A DNA stretch of 14,822 nucleotides from an uncultured Oribacterium sp. (GCA_902485915.1 CABTMH010000158.1:1-14822), one strand, 5' to 3'. Shown: positions 1 through 7,497, numbered from the stretch's first letter. The notes: a model not told the origin generated them from the sequence alone. Made by a program: numbers and translations.

Positions 1-70
1 ATGCCTAAATAGCGTCATTTTCAAGAGGTGAGTGCAATTGTTCATCACTTTAGAGTTACTGCCTGAATTT

Positions 71-102
71 GAACCAGATTCCGCGTTGACGGAATCTGGT
101 TC
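71..102. repeat. Perfect inverted repeat upstream of the LysR gene end
   Basis: Arms of 13 bases (71-83 and 90-102) are perfectly complementary around a 6-base loop, and the pairing extends two A-T pairs outward (69-104). No T-run follows on either strand, so it is not a textbook intrinsic terminator. It could be the 3' end structure of a gene lying to the left of the window. The 1-141 stretch shows no coding region that I can support. Confidence 0.5.
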
Positions 103-120
103 AACATACGAAAATACTTA

Positions 121-156
121 AAACAGGAGGAGTGTAAAAAATCACTCCTCCTGTTT
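121..156 (-). terminator. Hairpin over the 3' end of the LysR gene, probable terminator
   Basis: There is a perfect 14-bp inverted repeat (121-134 with 143-156) around an 8-base A/T loop. The right arm contains the last codons of the minus-strand LysR gene, whose stop lies at 142-144. Read on the minus strand the stem ends in GTTTTAAG, a short U-run, so it is a plausible but weak intrinsic terminator. It may also act on transcription arriving from the left. Confidence 0.5.
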
Positions 157-1137
157 GTGCGTTATAGATGGATTTGAATAGAATTTAAGAAGCAGCTGGT
201 CAGCGGGTACGAGCATATCTGCAAATTCATCACCGCATTTATTGATGATATAATCTATGGTTTTTTGCATTGGCTCATTAATTTTCTGGTTTGTGCGCAT
301 CGCATACGCAAAAATCCGGTGTGTATTATGACGACTGGATATTTTATAATATGAAACATGCTCGTTTGTAGTGTGTGTAAACCAGTAGGGCACGATGGTT
401 AAACCGACGCCTTTTTCGACTAACGAATGCGCGATATCCCAGTTTTTGGCCACGAAAATCGTATTGATCCGAACGCCGGGTTCTTCGAAAATAGGTCGTA
501 AAAACTCGGTATATGCTTTCGCAGGACCAGATATAAATGGTATTTCTCCTAAAGAAGAAAGTGAAATATATCCATTTTCCTGTAGTACGGCTGCTTTTTT
601 ATTGAGCGGATGATTCTGAGGTATAGCCAGATAATACTCTTCGTGGCAGATCGTGTGATAAATCACCTCTGGATGATGAAATACCGCAGGTATAAATAAA
701 ATATCCAGTTTCCTCTTCAAAAGCATGTTCAGCAGGTATTCAACCGAGTCTTCAACCATTTTAAACTCATATTTTTCAGATGATCTTGAGTTGAATAAGA
801 ACTCACTGAAAAACGGCACAGAGTATCCCGTCGGGCAGCCAAAACTGAAGGTCACTTTTGAGATATCTGCAGCCTTTCTCATTTCGTTCAGCATCAGATA
901 ATAATCTTCCAGTAAAAGACTTCCCTGTTGTAAAAGCACTTTTCCAGACTTGGTCAACGTGCACTTGCCGAGCTTTCGGTCATATAGTGGAAAATCTAAT
1001 TCCTGTTCAACTCGTTTGATATACTGGCTTAGTGCGGGCTGACTGATATACAGAGCTTCAGCAGCTTTTTGAAAGCTTCCTTCTTCTTCGATCGTCTTAA
1101 TATACTGAATGATTTTTAAGTCCAGAATATGAATCAC
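142..1137 (-). CDS. LysR-family transcriptional regulator, divergent from the GRE operon
   Basis: This 331-residue protein has the LysR plan. An N-terminal winged helix-turn-helix (about residues 7-66, with the core SQPALSQYIKRVEQELDFPL) is followed by a periplasmic-binding-protein-like effector domain (about 90-305). The length is slightly above the usual 290-310 residues. It is transcribed away from the GRE operon across a 286-bp gap rich in inverted repeats, the usual arrangement for a LysR activator that senses the substrate of the divergent genes. That role is inferred. The start is uncertain. The apparent GTG start (1135-1137) directly abuts the AGGGAGG ribosome binding site with no spacer. 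An ATT (1126-1128) or CTG (1123-1125) codon further in would give proper spacing and an N-terminus of canonical LysR length. The effector cannot be read from the sequence. Confidence 0.9.
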   Translation of the reverse strand: MIHILDLKIIQYIKTIEEEGSFQKAAEALYISQPALSQYIKRVEQELDFPLYDRKLGKCTLTKSGKVLLQQGSLLLEDYYLMLNEMRKAADISKVTFSFGCPTGYSVPFFSEFLFNSRSSEKYEFKMVEDSVEYLLNMLLKRKLDILFIPAVFHHPEVIYHTICHEEYYLAIPQNHPLNKKAAVLQENGYISLSSLGEIPFISGPAKAYTEFLRPIFEEPGVRINTIFVAKNWDIAHSLVEKGVGLTIVPYWFTHTTNEHVSYYKISSRHNTHRIFAYAMRTNQKINEPMQKTIDYIINKCGDEFADMLVPADQLLLKFYSNPSITHKQEE

Positions 1138-1172
1138 CCTCCCTATAAGATTTTTTTATACGATATATATAA

Positions 1173-1201
1173 AGATTACTATAGGCAGATTGAAAAGTCA
1201 A
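1173..1201 (-). promoter_or_regulatory. Candidate promoter of the LysR gene
   Basis: On the minus strand, TTGACT (forward 1196-1201) and TAATCT (forward 1173-1178) are separated by exactly 17 bases, a good sigma-70/SigA-type arrangement. It would start transcription about 30 bases ahead of the LysR coding region. The call rests on motif match and spacing only. Confidence 0.45.
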
Positions 1202-1242
1202 AATGACGATATAGAAGATAAAAACTGTATTGCGTAGTTCAA

Positions 1243-1284
1243 TATGCATATAACATTTCTGTTATATGTGCATAGTGCATATGC
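1243..1284. promoter_or_regulatory. Cluster of palindromes, candidate operator in the divergent intergenic region
   Basis: A perfect inverted repeat CATATAACA-TTTC-TGTTATATG (1247-1268) is flanked on the left by the palindrome TATGCATA (1243-1250) and on the right by GCATATGC (1277-1284). The AT-rich dyads sit between two divergent genes, one of them a LysR regulator, so a regulator-binding site is the natural reading. LysR sites usually contain T-N11-A dyads of this scale. Which protein binds here is inferred. I found no convincing -35/-10 pair for the GRE operon. Confidence 0.45.
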
Positions 1285-1332
1285 GAATTATCCTCTGCCG
1301 AGATTATATGGTAATTTTGTTGTAAAGAAACG

Positions 1333-1379
1333 AGATGATGTGAGAGACCTGAAGAGCATAAAGCTAAGGAGCATCATCT
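1333..1379 (+). promoter_or_regulatory. Stem-loop in the GRE mRNA leader
   Basis: AGATGATG (1333-1340) pairs perfectly with CATCATCT (1372-1379) across a 31-base loop that contains a smaller AGC/GCT stem. It lies 44 bases ahead of the GRE start codon and would be in the 5' untranslated region. No known riboswitch class is recognised. It may affect mRNA stability or be incidental. Confidence 0.3.
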
Positions 1380-1423
1380 TTGATACTTACATTAATTAAC
1401 GAAATCACAATAGGAGGAACGCT

Positions 1424-3907
1424 ATGAACGAGCAGCCGCACACAACAGCCAGTGGAATTCATCCATATGACCACACATATTGCCTGGGATATCAGGTAAA
1501 TCATGAGGACTGGTCACCATTTCCACGTGTAAATCATTTAAGACAGACATTCCTTGATCGTCCATATGATGTCGATGTGGACAGATTAAGATTAGTAACC
1601 GAATCCTATAAGGCACATGAGAATGAGTCCAGAAAGATGCAGTGTGCATATGCATTTGATAACATTCTCACAAATATCCCGCTTTATATCTATGATGAGG
1701 ACCTGATTGTCGGTGAGATCGCGGCTCCTGCAAAGGCAGCTCCGATTTATCCGGAGTTCTCTGTAGAGTGGCTGATTGATGAGGTTCTTCACTTCCCGTT
1801 TGAAGAGCGTGCACACGATCAGTTCTATATCCGAAACGACGAGGATAGAAAGGAAATCGTAGAACTCGCTGAGTACTGGAGAGGTAAGACAGTTGATGAC
1901 CTTATCAACTCGAGATTAACACCAGATCAGCTCAAGGGATCAGAGGCTGGTGCGAAGGTATATGTAACGAACGACTACCATTATGCCGGCGTAGGCCATA
2001 CAGAGGTTGATTATGCGATGCTTATGCGCCTCGGCTATGACGGAATTCAGGAGAAGGCCAGAGAATCGCTTGCGAAGCTGAAGGAAACCGATGCGGATTA
2101 CGAGGAGAGAAAGGACTTCCTCACAGCGATGATCATGATGCTTGATTCTGTAAAGAAGTATATCAAGCGCTATGCAAAGCTCGCTGAAGAGATGGCAGCA
2201 AAGGAAGAGGACCCGAAGAGAAAGGCAGAGCTGGAAACCATGTCTGCAAACTGCTATCAGATTGCAGGTGGTGCTCCGCAGACCTTCTGGCAGGCAATTC
2301 AGCTGTTCAACCTTGCAACTACGCTGATTCAGATCGAGGGTAATGGACATTCCATTTCTTATGGTCGTATGGACCAGTGGTTATATCCGTTCTATGAGCA
2401 TGATATGAAGAACGGTGTAATTTCCAAGGAATTCGTACTGGAGTTAATTGAAGTCCAGTATGTAAAGATGAACAACCCGACCAAGCTCAAGGATAAGAGT
2501 ACGGTAGTTGTACGTAACGGCCGTGGCTTTGGTGGAGAGAGCCTGGTTATCGGTGGTGTGGATCGTGACGGAAATGATGCAACCAATGATCTGACGATGA
2601 TGATGATCGAGGCTTCCGCTCATACCCGTATGATGAACCCGTGGCTTTGCGTACGTATGCACGAGAAGACACCGTATGAGTTAAAGGTGAAGACTGTCGA
2701 GTGTATCAGAGCAGGTTTCGGACATCCGAAGGTATTTAATGATAAGCCGGCGATCCAGGCGATGCTGAACAAGGGCCATACGCTGGAAGAGGCCAGAGAT
2801 TACAGTGTAGTAGGCTGTGTAGAGCCGAACCTTCCTGGTAAGGAAAATGGATGGCACGGCGCTGGTTATATCAATGCGGCAAAGATCGTTGAGCTTGCAT
2901 TAAATAATGGTCGCCTCATGCATATCGATGGCCAGCTGGGACCGGATTACGGAAGCTTACGTACCTACAAAACATTTGATGAGGTACTCGAGGCCGTAGA
3001 TAAGCAGTTTGCTTACTGGTGTGAGCAGATTCGCGGAAGCAACGATGTAATTGACGTTGCACACAGAGAGAGAAAGCCACTGCCTTATATCTCCTCCATG
3101 TATGAGGATTGTATCGAGCGCGGAAAGTGCATTACGGAAGGTGGTGCGAAGTACAACTTTACAGCTCCGCAGGCAGCAGGAATCGCAACCTGTGCAGATA
3201 TCCTTGCAACCATTAAGCAGCTTGTATTTGAGGAAAAGCTTTACACTGGTGAGCAGCTCCTTCAGGCAGTATACGATAACTGGGAGGGCCACGATCAGTT
3301 ATACGCACTGGTTAACAGTACAAAGATTCACCACTATGGTAATGATGATGACTATGCTGATGAGCTCTTCAAGTTTGTATATGAGAGCTTCTGCAGAAAT
3401 CTGAACAAGGGCGTAAACCCACGTGGTGGTTCTTATATTCCGGGCGTTTACACAGTAAATGCAAACGTAGGTCTGGGACTTGCAACAAATGCATCTATCG
3501 ATGGACGTAAGAACGGTGAGCCGTTATCAGATAATATGGGACCGGTTCATACAGTTGGTGGTTCACATGACGTTTCTGGCCCGACTGCACTGGTCAATTC
3601 TGTAGCCAAGATGGATCATGGCATGGCGATGAACGGAACGCTACTGAATGTGCGTTTCCCTGAGGAGGCAGTATCTGGCGTAGAGGGTAGAGATAACCTC
3701 GTAAGCTATATTTCTGAATACCTGGATAAGGGTGGAATGCATGTTCAGTTCAACATCATGAGTGCTGATAAGATGAGAAAGGCACAGAAGCATCCGGAGA
3801 ATTATAAGGATATGCTCGTACGTGTTGCGGGTTACAGCGCATACTTCGTAGAGCTTGGAAAGCCGTTACAGGACGACCTGATCGACCGTACCGAGTTCCA
3901 CTTCTAA
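1424..3907 (+). CDS. Glycyl radical enzyme, C-C-E eliminase class (candidate sulfonate/diol dehydratase or lyase)
   Basis: This 827-residue protein has the length and architecture of GRE eliminases: a PFL-type barrel (about 30-690) and a C-terminal glycyl radical domain (about 700-827) with the signature RVAGYSAYF at 800-808. Gly803 would carry the radical. The thiyl-radical loop reads GCVEP, with catalytic Cys465 and general base Glu467, the mark of 1,2-eliminating GREs. It is not pyruvate formate-lyase, which has adjacent cysteines. GNGHSISYGR (306-315) and NPRGG (665-669) are further family motifs. Gly479 falls 14 residues after the cysteine, where classical glycerol/propanediol dehydratases carry an aspartate, and Tyr676 falls where, from memory, isethionate lyase has a sulfonate-binding arginine. 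The expected product is an aldehyde, handled by the downstream dismutation genes. DHPS dehydratase (HpfG-like) is the best contextual guess; the substrate is unproven. The start has AGGAGG at 1412-1417, six bases upstream. Confidence 0.93.
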   Translation: MNEQPHTTASGIHPYDHTYCLGYQVNHEDWSPFPRVNHLRQTFLDRPYDVDVDRLRLVTESYKAHENESRKMQCAYAFDNILTNIPLYIYDEDLIVGEIAAPAKAAPIYPEFSVEWLIDEVLHFPFEERAHDQFYIRNDEDRKEIVELAEYWRGKTVDDLINSRLTPDQLKGSEAGAKVYVTNDYHYAGVGHTEVDYAMLMRLGYDGIQEKARESLAKLKETDADYEERKDFLTAMIMMLDSVKKYIKRYAKLAEEMAAKEEDPKRKAELETMSANCYQIAGGAPQTFWQAIQLFNLATTLIQIEGNGHSISYGRMDQWLYPFYEHDMKNGVISKEFVLELIEVQYVKMNNPTKLKDKSTVVVRNGRGFGGESLVIGGVDRDGNDATNDLTMMMIEASAHTRMMNPWLCVRMHEKTPYELKVKTVECIRAGFGHPKVFNDKPAIQAMLNKGHTLEEARDYSVVGCVEPNLPGKENGWHGAGYINAAKIVELALNNGRLMHIDGQLGPDYGSLRTYKTFDEVLEAVDKQFAYWCEQIRGSNDVIDVAHRERKPLPYISSMYEDCIERGKCITEGGAKYNFTAPQAAGIATCADILATIKQLVFEEKLYTGEQLLQAVYDNWEGHDQLYALVNSTKIHHYGNDDDYADELFKFVYESFCRNLNKGVNPRGGSYIPGVYTVNANVGLGLATNASIDGRKNGEPLSDNMGPVHTVGGSHDVSGPTALVNSVAKMDHGMAMNGTLLNVRFPEEAVSGVEGRDNLVSYISEYLDKGGMHVQFNIMSADKMRKAQKHPENYKDMLVRVAGYSAYFVELGKPLQDDLIDRTEFHF

Positions 3908-3936
3908 TTCGTAATAACAAAGAAGAATACGTGACT

Positions 3937-3976
3937 TTCTGATGGAAACCTGCATGTATGCAGGTTTCCATCAGAA
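3937..3976 (+). repeat. Perfect 19-bp inter-gene hairpin between the GRE and TauE genes
   Basis: Arms 3937-3955 and 3958-3976 are perfectly complementary around a 2-base centre, giving a very stable stem in the mRNA 30 bases after the GRE stop. No T-run follows (the next bases are TAAAACAG), so it is unlikely to be a simple intrinsic terminator. A 3'-end stabiliser or partial attenuator giving excess GRE over downstream genes is the likely role, by inference. A smaller TGCTCAG/CTGAGCA stem follows before the next gene. Confidence 0.6.
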
Positions 3977-4054
3977 TAAAACAGATGCTCAGGCATGCCT
4001 TCTGGCGATGATCATCTGAGCAATAACAGATACCAATGCGTTGGAGGGAAGAGT

Positions 4055-4840
4055 ATGACTTTTGAAATTGGATTTTTACTTTTAGGTATCATTCAGATTT
4101 TTGGTTTTTTTGTAGAAGGATGTGCAGGATTTGGATGTACGGTAATTTCATCGCCGTTTGCTACAAGCATTCTCGGCGTTGAGACGGGTGTTCCATTCGG
4201 TACGTTGATGGCCGTGTTCTTTTCGATCGGACTGACACTTAAATCCTTAAATAACATCTCCTGGAAAGATTTAGGAAAGATTTTACTTGCATGTCTGCCG
4301 GGACTCTTTTTCGGGCAGTACCTGTTCTATGTTATCGATCCATCCTATGCGAAGATCGGAATCGGTGCGGCCGTAACGCTCATTGCTTTATTTAAGATTT
4401 TCCAGAATATCATCAACCCGATGGTATTCAAAAAGGAAAAGGTTGAGGAAGCACCAGATACACTCGCGAAGAAGATTTTCAGAGTCAGCTGCCTTCTGAT
4501 CGGCGGAACAGTTCATGGTGCATTTAACATTGGCGGTCCACTGATTACAGTTTATACACTGGAAGCAGTAAAGGATAAGACGAGATTCCGTAATACGATG
4601 ATCTGCCTGTGGGCAATCTTAGACCTGATGAACGCATTTAACCAGTGGCGTAATGGAGCATGGACACCATATCTCTGGAGTGCAGTTCTGACATGTCTGC
4701 CATTCGCAGCAGTCGGCTTTATCATCGGTGTGAAGTTCCTCGATAAGATTAACAGAGAGCAGTTCCTCAAGGTAGTATATGTCATTCTGTTTGCGGTAGG
4801 TTTAAACCTTCTGATCAGAAGTATGTTAGCTGTATTCTAA
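4055..4840 (+). CDS. TauE/SafE-family membrane permease (sulfite/organosulfonate exporter type)
   Basis: This 261-residue protein is almost wholly hydrophobic, with about eight membrane segments in two halves separated by a charged loop (near residues 118-140, KKEKVEEAPD). That is the plan of the TauE/SafE (DUF81, former COG0730) family. The family glycine motifs are visible as AGFGCT near residue 24 and NIGGPL near 161. Members move sulfite, sulfoacetate, 3-sulfolactate or related anions, usually outward. Its place between the GRE and the GRE activator suggests export of a sulfonate end product, or of sulfite if the GRE breaks a C-S bond. The start at 4055 has GGAGGG about eight bases upstream; an upstream in-frame ATG at 3995 lacks a comparable site and falls in the hairpin region. 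Direction and substrate are inferred. Confidence 0.85.
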   Translation: MTFEIGFLLLGIIQIFGFFVEGCAGFGCTVISSPFATSILGVETGVPFGTLMAVFFSIGLTLKSLNNISWKDLGKILLACLPGLFFGQYLFYVIDPSYAKIGIGAAVTLIALFKIFQNIINPMVFKKEKVEEAPDTLAKKIFRVSCLLIGGTVHGAFNIGGPLITVYTLEAVKDKTRFRNTMICLWAILDLMNAFNQWRNGAWTPYLWSAVLTCLPFAAVGFIIGVKFLDKINREQFLKVVYVILFAVGLNLLIRSMLAVF

Positions 4841-4864
4841 ATCTATCATTAGGAGGGCGACATT

Positions 4865-5815
4865 ATGGAGCCGAAAGGTATAGTATTTAACATCCAGCGA
4901 TTTACGATTCATGATGGACCGGGGATTCGAACGGAGCTTTTCCTGAAGGGATGCCCATTGCGTTGCGAGTGGTGCAGCAATCCCGAAAGCTGGAAGAAGA
5001 ATATGCAAGTTGGTGTGTATACAAGTAAGTGTATCACACAGGACAAGTGTAATGCCTGCAGTGATGTATGCCCGGCAGACGAAGCACTGCATTTCGAAAA
5101 TGGAAAGCTCGTTTCTATCAATCGGACGCAGTGTATCGATTGCATGAAATGCGCGAAAGCCTGTCCTTCAGATGCTATTAAGGCCTGGGGCAGTGAGATG
5201 ACCGTTGATGAGTGTATGGATGTCATCAGAAGAGACAGAGGCTATTACGAAAAATCCGGCGGAGGCGTCACTGTTTCAGGTGGGGATCCTACGGTTCAGA
5301 TCGACTTTGTAAAAGCGCTGTTTGAAAAGTGTAAGGCAGAAGGATTCCATACCTGTATGGAATCGACATACCACGCATCGTGGGATCAGATCACGAAGGT
5401 ACTGCCATTTACAGATTTGATCATCTCTGATATAAAGACTATGGATACGGACATTCATAAGAGATATACAGGCGCCGGTAATGAGCTTATTCTTGAGAAC
5501 CTCAGAAAGCTCGCCGAAGCAGAGAAGGAAATGATTCTGAGAATTCCTGTTATCCCGAACGTGAATGACAACATGGAAAATATGGAGCGCACTGCGGATT
5601 ATATCTTGAATAATCTGAGGGGCAAGGTAAGAACATTACAATTACTGAGCTTTATGCGACTGGGAGAGGAAAAATATGCATCTCTCGGAATAGACTATAA
5701 GTTTAAAACGATTGAAATGGATCGGAAAAAATTCCAGGATAAAGTAAGTGGATTTGCGGATTACTTTAACTCACGTGGAATTCATTGCCAGGTAGGGACA
5801 AAAGAAAAGGCTTAA
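4865..5815 (+). CDS. Glycyl radical enzyme activating enzyme (radical SAM, with ferredoxin-like insert)
   Basis: This 316-residue protein installs the glycyl radical on its partner using S-adenosylmethionine. The radical SAM cluster motif CX3CX2C is Cys30, Cys34, Cys37. A bacterioferredoxin-like insert follows with two more 4Fe-4S sets: Cys56/62/65/69 and Cys90/93/96/100, typical of activators of GRE eliminases but not of PFL activase. The N-terminal FTIHDGPGIRT (13-23) is the family signature. The SAM-binding segment reads SGGDPTVQ where many family members have SGGEP, a conservative change. It starts 24 bases after the TauE gene with AGGAGG at 4851-4856. The GRE encoded 1 kb upstream is the obvious substrate; an intervening permease gene between GRE and activator is somewhat unusual. 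Confidence 0.95.
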   Translation: MEPKGIVFNIQRFTIHDGPGIRTELFLKGCPLRCEWCSNPESWKKNMQVGVYTSKCITQDKCNACSDVCPADEALHFENGKLVSINRTQCIDCMKCAKACPSDAIKAWGSEMTVDECMDVIRRDRGYYEKSGGGVTVSGGDPTVQIDFVKALFEKCKAEGFHTCMESTYHASWDQITKVLPFTDLIISDIKTMDTDIHKRYTGAGNELILENLRKLAEAEKEMILRIPVIPNVNDNMENMERTADYILNNLRGKVRTLQLLSFMRLGEEKYASLGIDYKFKTIEMDRKKFQDKVSGFADYFNSRGIHCQVGTKEKA

Positions 5816-5824
5816 GTGGTCACT

Positions 5825-7279
5825 ATGAATAATGACAATACTGTAAATCATCAAAATCTTGAGAAGAACCTATCTCAGGCCAGCGTTTGGGCGCTGGCCT
5901 TCGGCTGCATCATCGGCTGGGGGGCATTTGTTATGCCTGGAGATACATTTTTATTACATGCAGGCCCATTGGGCACACTGATTGGTATGGTGATTGCAAT
6001 CATGATTATGATCCTGATTGCCTATAATTATCATTACATGATCAAACGATATCCACTTGCCGGTGGCGAGTTCAAATATACACAGATGATGTTTGGTGAT
6101 ACACATGCAGGTATATGCTCATGGTTTTTATCCTTGGCATACATTTTACCGATCGCGATGAATGCGACTGCGCTTGCACTGATCGGCAGAACCCTGTTAA
6201 ATGATGTATTCCAGGTCGGCTTTCATTACCATGTCGCAGGATATGATGTGTACATGGGTGAAGTGGTGCTGGCAGTAGCATCCAGCTGTTTTCTCGGATA
6301 TCTATGTATTCGAGGCATTAATCTGGCCGGTAACTTCCAGGTTGCACTTACCGTAACACTGGTACTGGGCGTTCTGATTATCGCGATCGCTGCAGTTGTA
6401 AGTCCAAATGCTTCCGTCGAAAATCTGACACCGGTGTTTTCGGATAAGCCAAAGCTTGGTGGTATCTTTGCGATCGTAACAATGGCACCATGGGCATTTT
6501 TTGGGTTTGATACCATTCCGCAGGTCGCTGAAGAGTGTCGGTTTTCTCCTCAGAAAACCAAGCGAATCATGGCCATCGCAATCATTTTTGGAGGAGCTGT
6601 ATATATTATTCTTAATACGGTCACCGTTATGGTGCTGCCAGCTGGTTTTGATACATGGCTCGACTATATTAAAGTATCGAAACAGCTGAATGGGCTGAGC
6701 GCGCTGCCGACGTTCTATGTTGCGAAGGAACTGCTGGGAACAGCGGGACTCGTATTCATAGGAGCTGCAGTTCTGGCTGCAGTACTGTCCGGTATTGTCG
6801 GCTTCTATATGGCTTCCAGCCGTCTGCTTTTCTCCATGGCGAGAGAAAATGCGCTGCCGGAATGGTTTTCTATTATCGATTCCAGATATAAAACACCGAA
6901 GAATGCGATTGTATTCTTGATCTTGCTTTCTTCTGTGGCTCCATTTTTTGGAAGAACCGCGCTCGGATGGTTAGTAGATATGTCCTGTGTCGGCGGTGTG
7001 ATCGGATATTTGTATACATCGCTTGCAACCATCAAGTGTGCTCGTCAGGGTGGTTCTAAGAAATATGTTCTTCTGGGTAGTTTAGGGACTGCTGTATCCA
7101 TCGGGTTTATAGTGCTTCTACTGGTGCCGATTCCGGGATTGGAGTGCTGTCTGGATAGGGAACCGTATATTTGTCTTGTTATATGGACATTGATCGGAAT
7201 AGTTTTATTCTATACCAGAAAAAAGAAAGCAGCGCTTGAGACGGCAGATGACGAGAATCTGGATGTTTCTATAATTTAA
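5825..7279 (+). CDS. APC-superfamily amino acid/amine permease
   Basis: This integral membrane protein of about 484 residues has around twelve hydrophobic segments. The N-terminal broken-helix motif GCIIGWGAFVMPG, near residues 26-38, is the substrate-binding unwound helix of the APC fold. The sixth helix carries the usual GFDTIPQVAEE. Family members import amino acids, polyamines or ethanolamine by proton coupling or exchange. Placement directly after the activator gene, inside the GRE unit and just before the terminator, suggests it imports the GRE substrate or a relative. An amino compound would be the natural cargo, which sits awkwardly with a DHPS reading. The start is ambiguous: GTG at 5816 directly follows the preceding stop with AAAAGG five bases upstream, while ATG at 5825 has only a weak GTGG ahead. 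The specific substrate cannot be read. Confidence 0.85.
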   Translation: MNNDNTVNHQNLEKNLSQASVWALAFGCIIGWGAFVMPGDTFLLHAGPLGTLIGMVIAIMIMILIAYNYHYMIKRYPLAGGEFKYTQMMFGDTHAGICSWFLSLAYILPIAMNATALALIGRTLLNDVFQVGFHYHVAGYDVYMGEVVLAVASSCFLGYLCIRGINLAGNFQVALTVTLVLGVLIIAIAAVVSPNASVENLTPVFSDKPKLGGIFAIVTMAPWAFFGFDTIPQVAEECRFSPQKTKRIMAIAIIFGGAVYIILNTVTVMVLPAGFDTWLDYIKVSKQLNGLSALPTFYVAKELLGTAGLVFIGAAVLAAVLSGIVGFYMASSRLLFSMARENALPEWFSIIDSRYKTPKNAIVFLILLSSVAPFFGRTALGWLVDMSCVGGVIGYLYTSLATIKCARQGGSKKYVLLGSLGTAVSIGFIVLLLVPIPGLECCLDREPYICLVIWTLIGIVLFYTRKKKAALETADDENLDVSII

Positions 7280-7291
7280 AAACAGACTTTT

Positions 7292-7328
7292 AAAAGGCGG
7301 TAGGATGTCGATTCCTCCCGCTTTTTTT
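7292..7328 (+). terminator. Intrinsic terminator after the GRE/permease unit
   Basis: A stem of 14 positions (7292-7305 with 7313-7326) has one T/C mismatch and one G-T pair, a GC-rich core and a 7-base loop, and is followed by an uninterrupted T-run to 7328. It starts 13 bases after the APC permease stop and separates the two transcription units. Confidence 0.85.
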
Positions 7329-7342
7329 AGATCATCAAACTT

Positions 7343-7398
7343 CTTGAGGGGTTGTCGATCTTTTTGAGTCGCTGACTTGAGGGGCGATCCTTTTTGGA
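7343..7398 (+). repeat. Imperfect tandem direct repeat in the leader of the second unit
   Basis: CTTGAGGGG followed shortly by CGATC and a five-T run occurs twice, at 7343-7367 and 7376-7398, differing by two or three bases and a short insertion. Two copies about 33 bases apart, three helical turns, suggest paired regulator-binding sites, possibly for the IclR protein encoded at the end of this unit. This is inference from spacing only. Confidence 0.4.
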
Positions 7399-7456
7399 TA
7401 TTTTTGAAGAGACAACATGTTATTTTACGTAAGAGCTGGATGAAACAGATCTCATA

Positions 7457-7497
7457 GGACGCATATCAGTTTCACTGTATGCAACTGATGTGCGTTC
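7457..7497 (+). promoter_or_regulatory. Long inverted repeat in the 356-nt gap before the aldehyde dehydrogenase
   Basis: ACGCATATCAGTT (7459-7471) pairs with AACTGATGTGCGT (7483-7495) with one G-T wobble; flanking G-T and G-C pairs extend it, and the loop has 11 bases. CAGT/ACTG half-sites recur on to 7528. The 7329-7635 gap has no coding region that I can support. The dyad could be an operator or, if transcription starts upstream, a leader RNA stem. No known riboswitch is recognised. Confidence 0.4.

Noticed and set aside
1940..3404. Several open frames of 100-136 codons inside the GRE gene, on both strands
   Set aside because: They overlap a strongly conserved gene, lack ribosome binding sites and have composition typical of shadow frames.
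1424..3907. Naming the GRE isethionate sulfite-lyase or assigning hpfG outright
   Set aside because: The C-C-E core is shared by many eliminases. Remembered sulfonate-contact positions of isethionate lyase are His, Val and Tyr here, and I cannot run the alignment that would settle the DHPS assignment.
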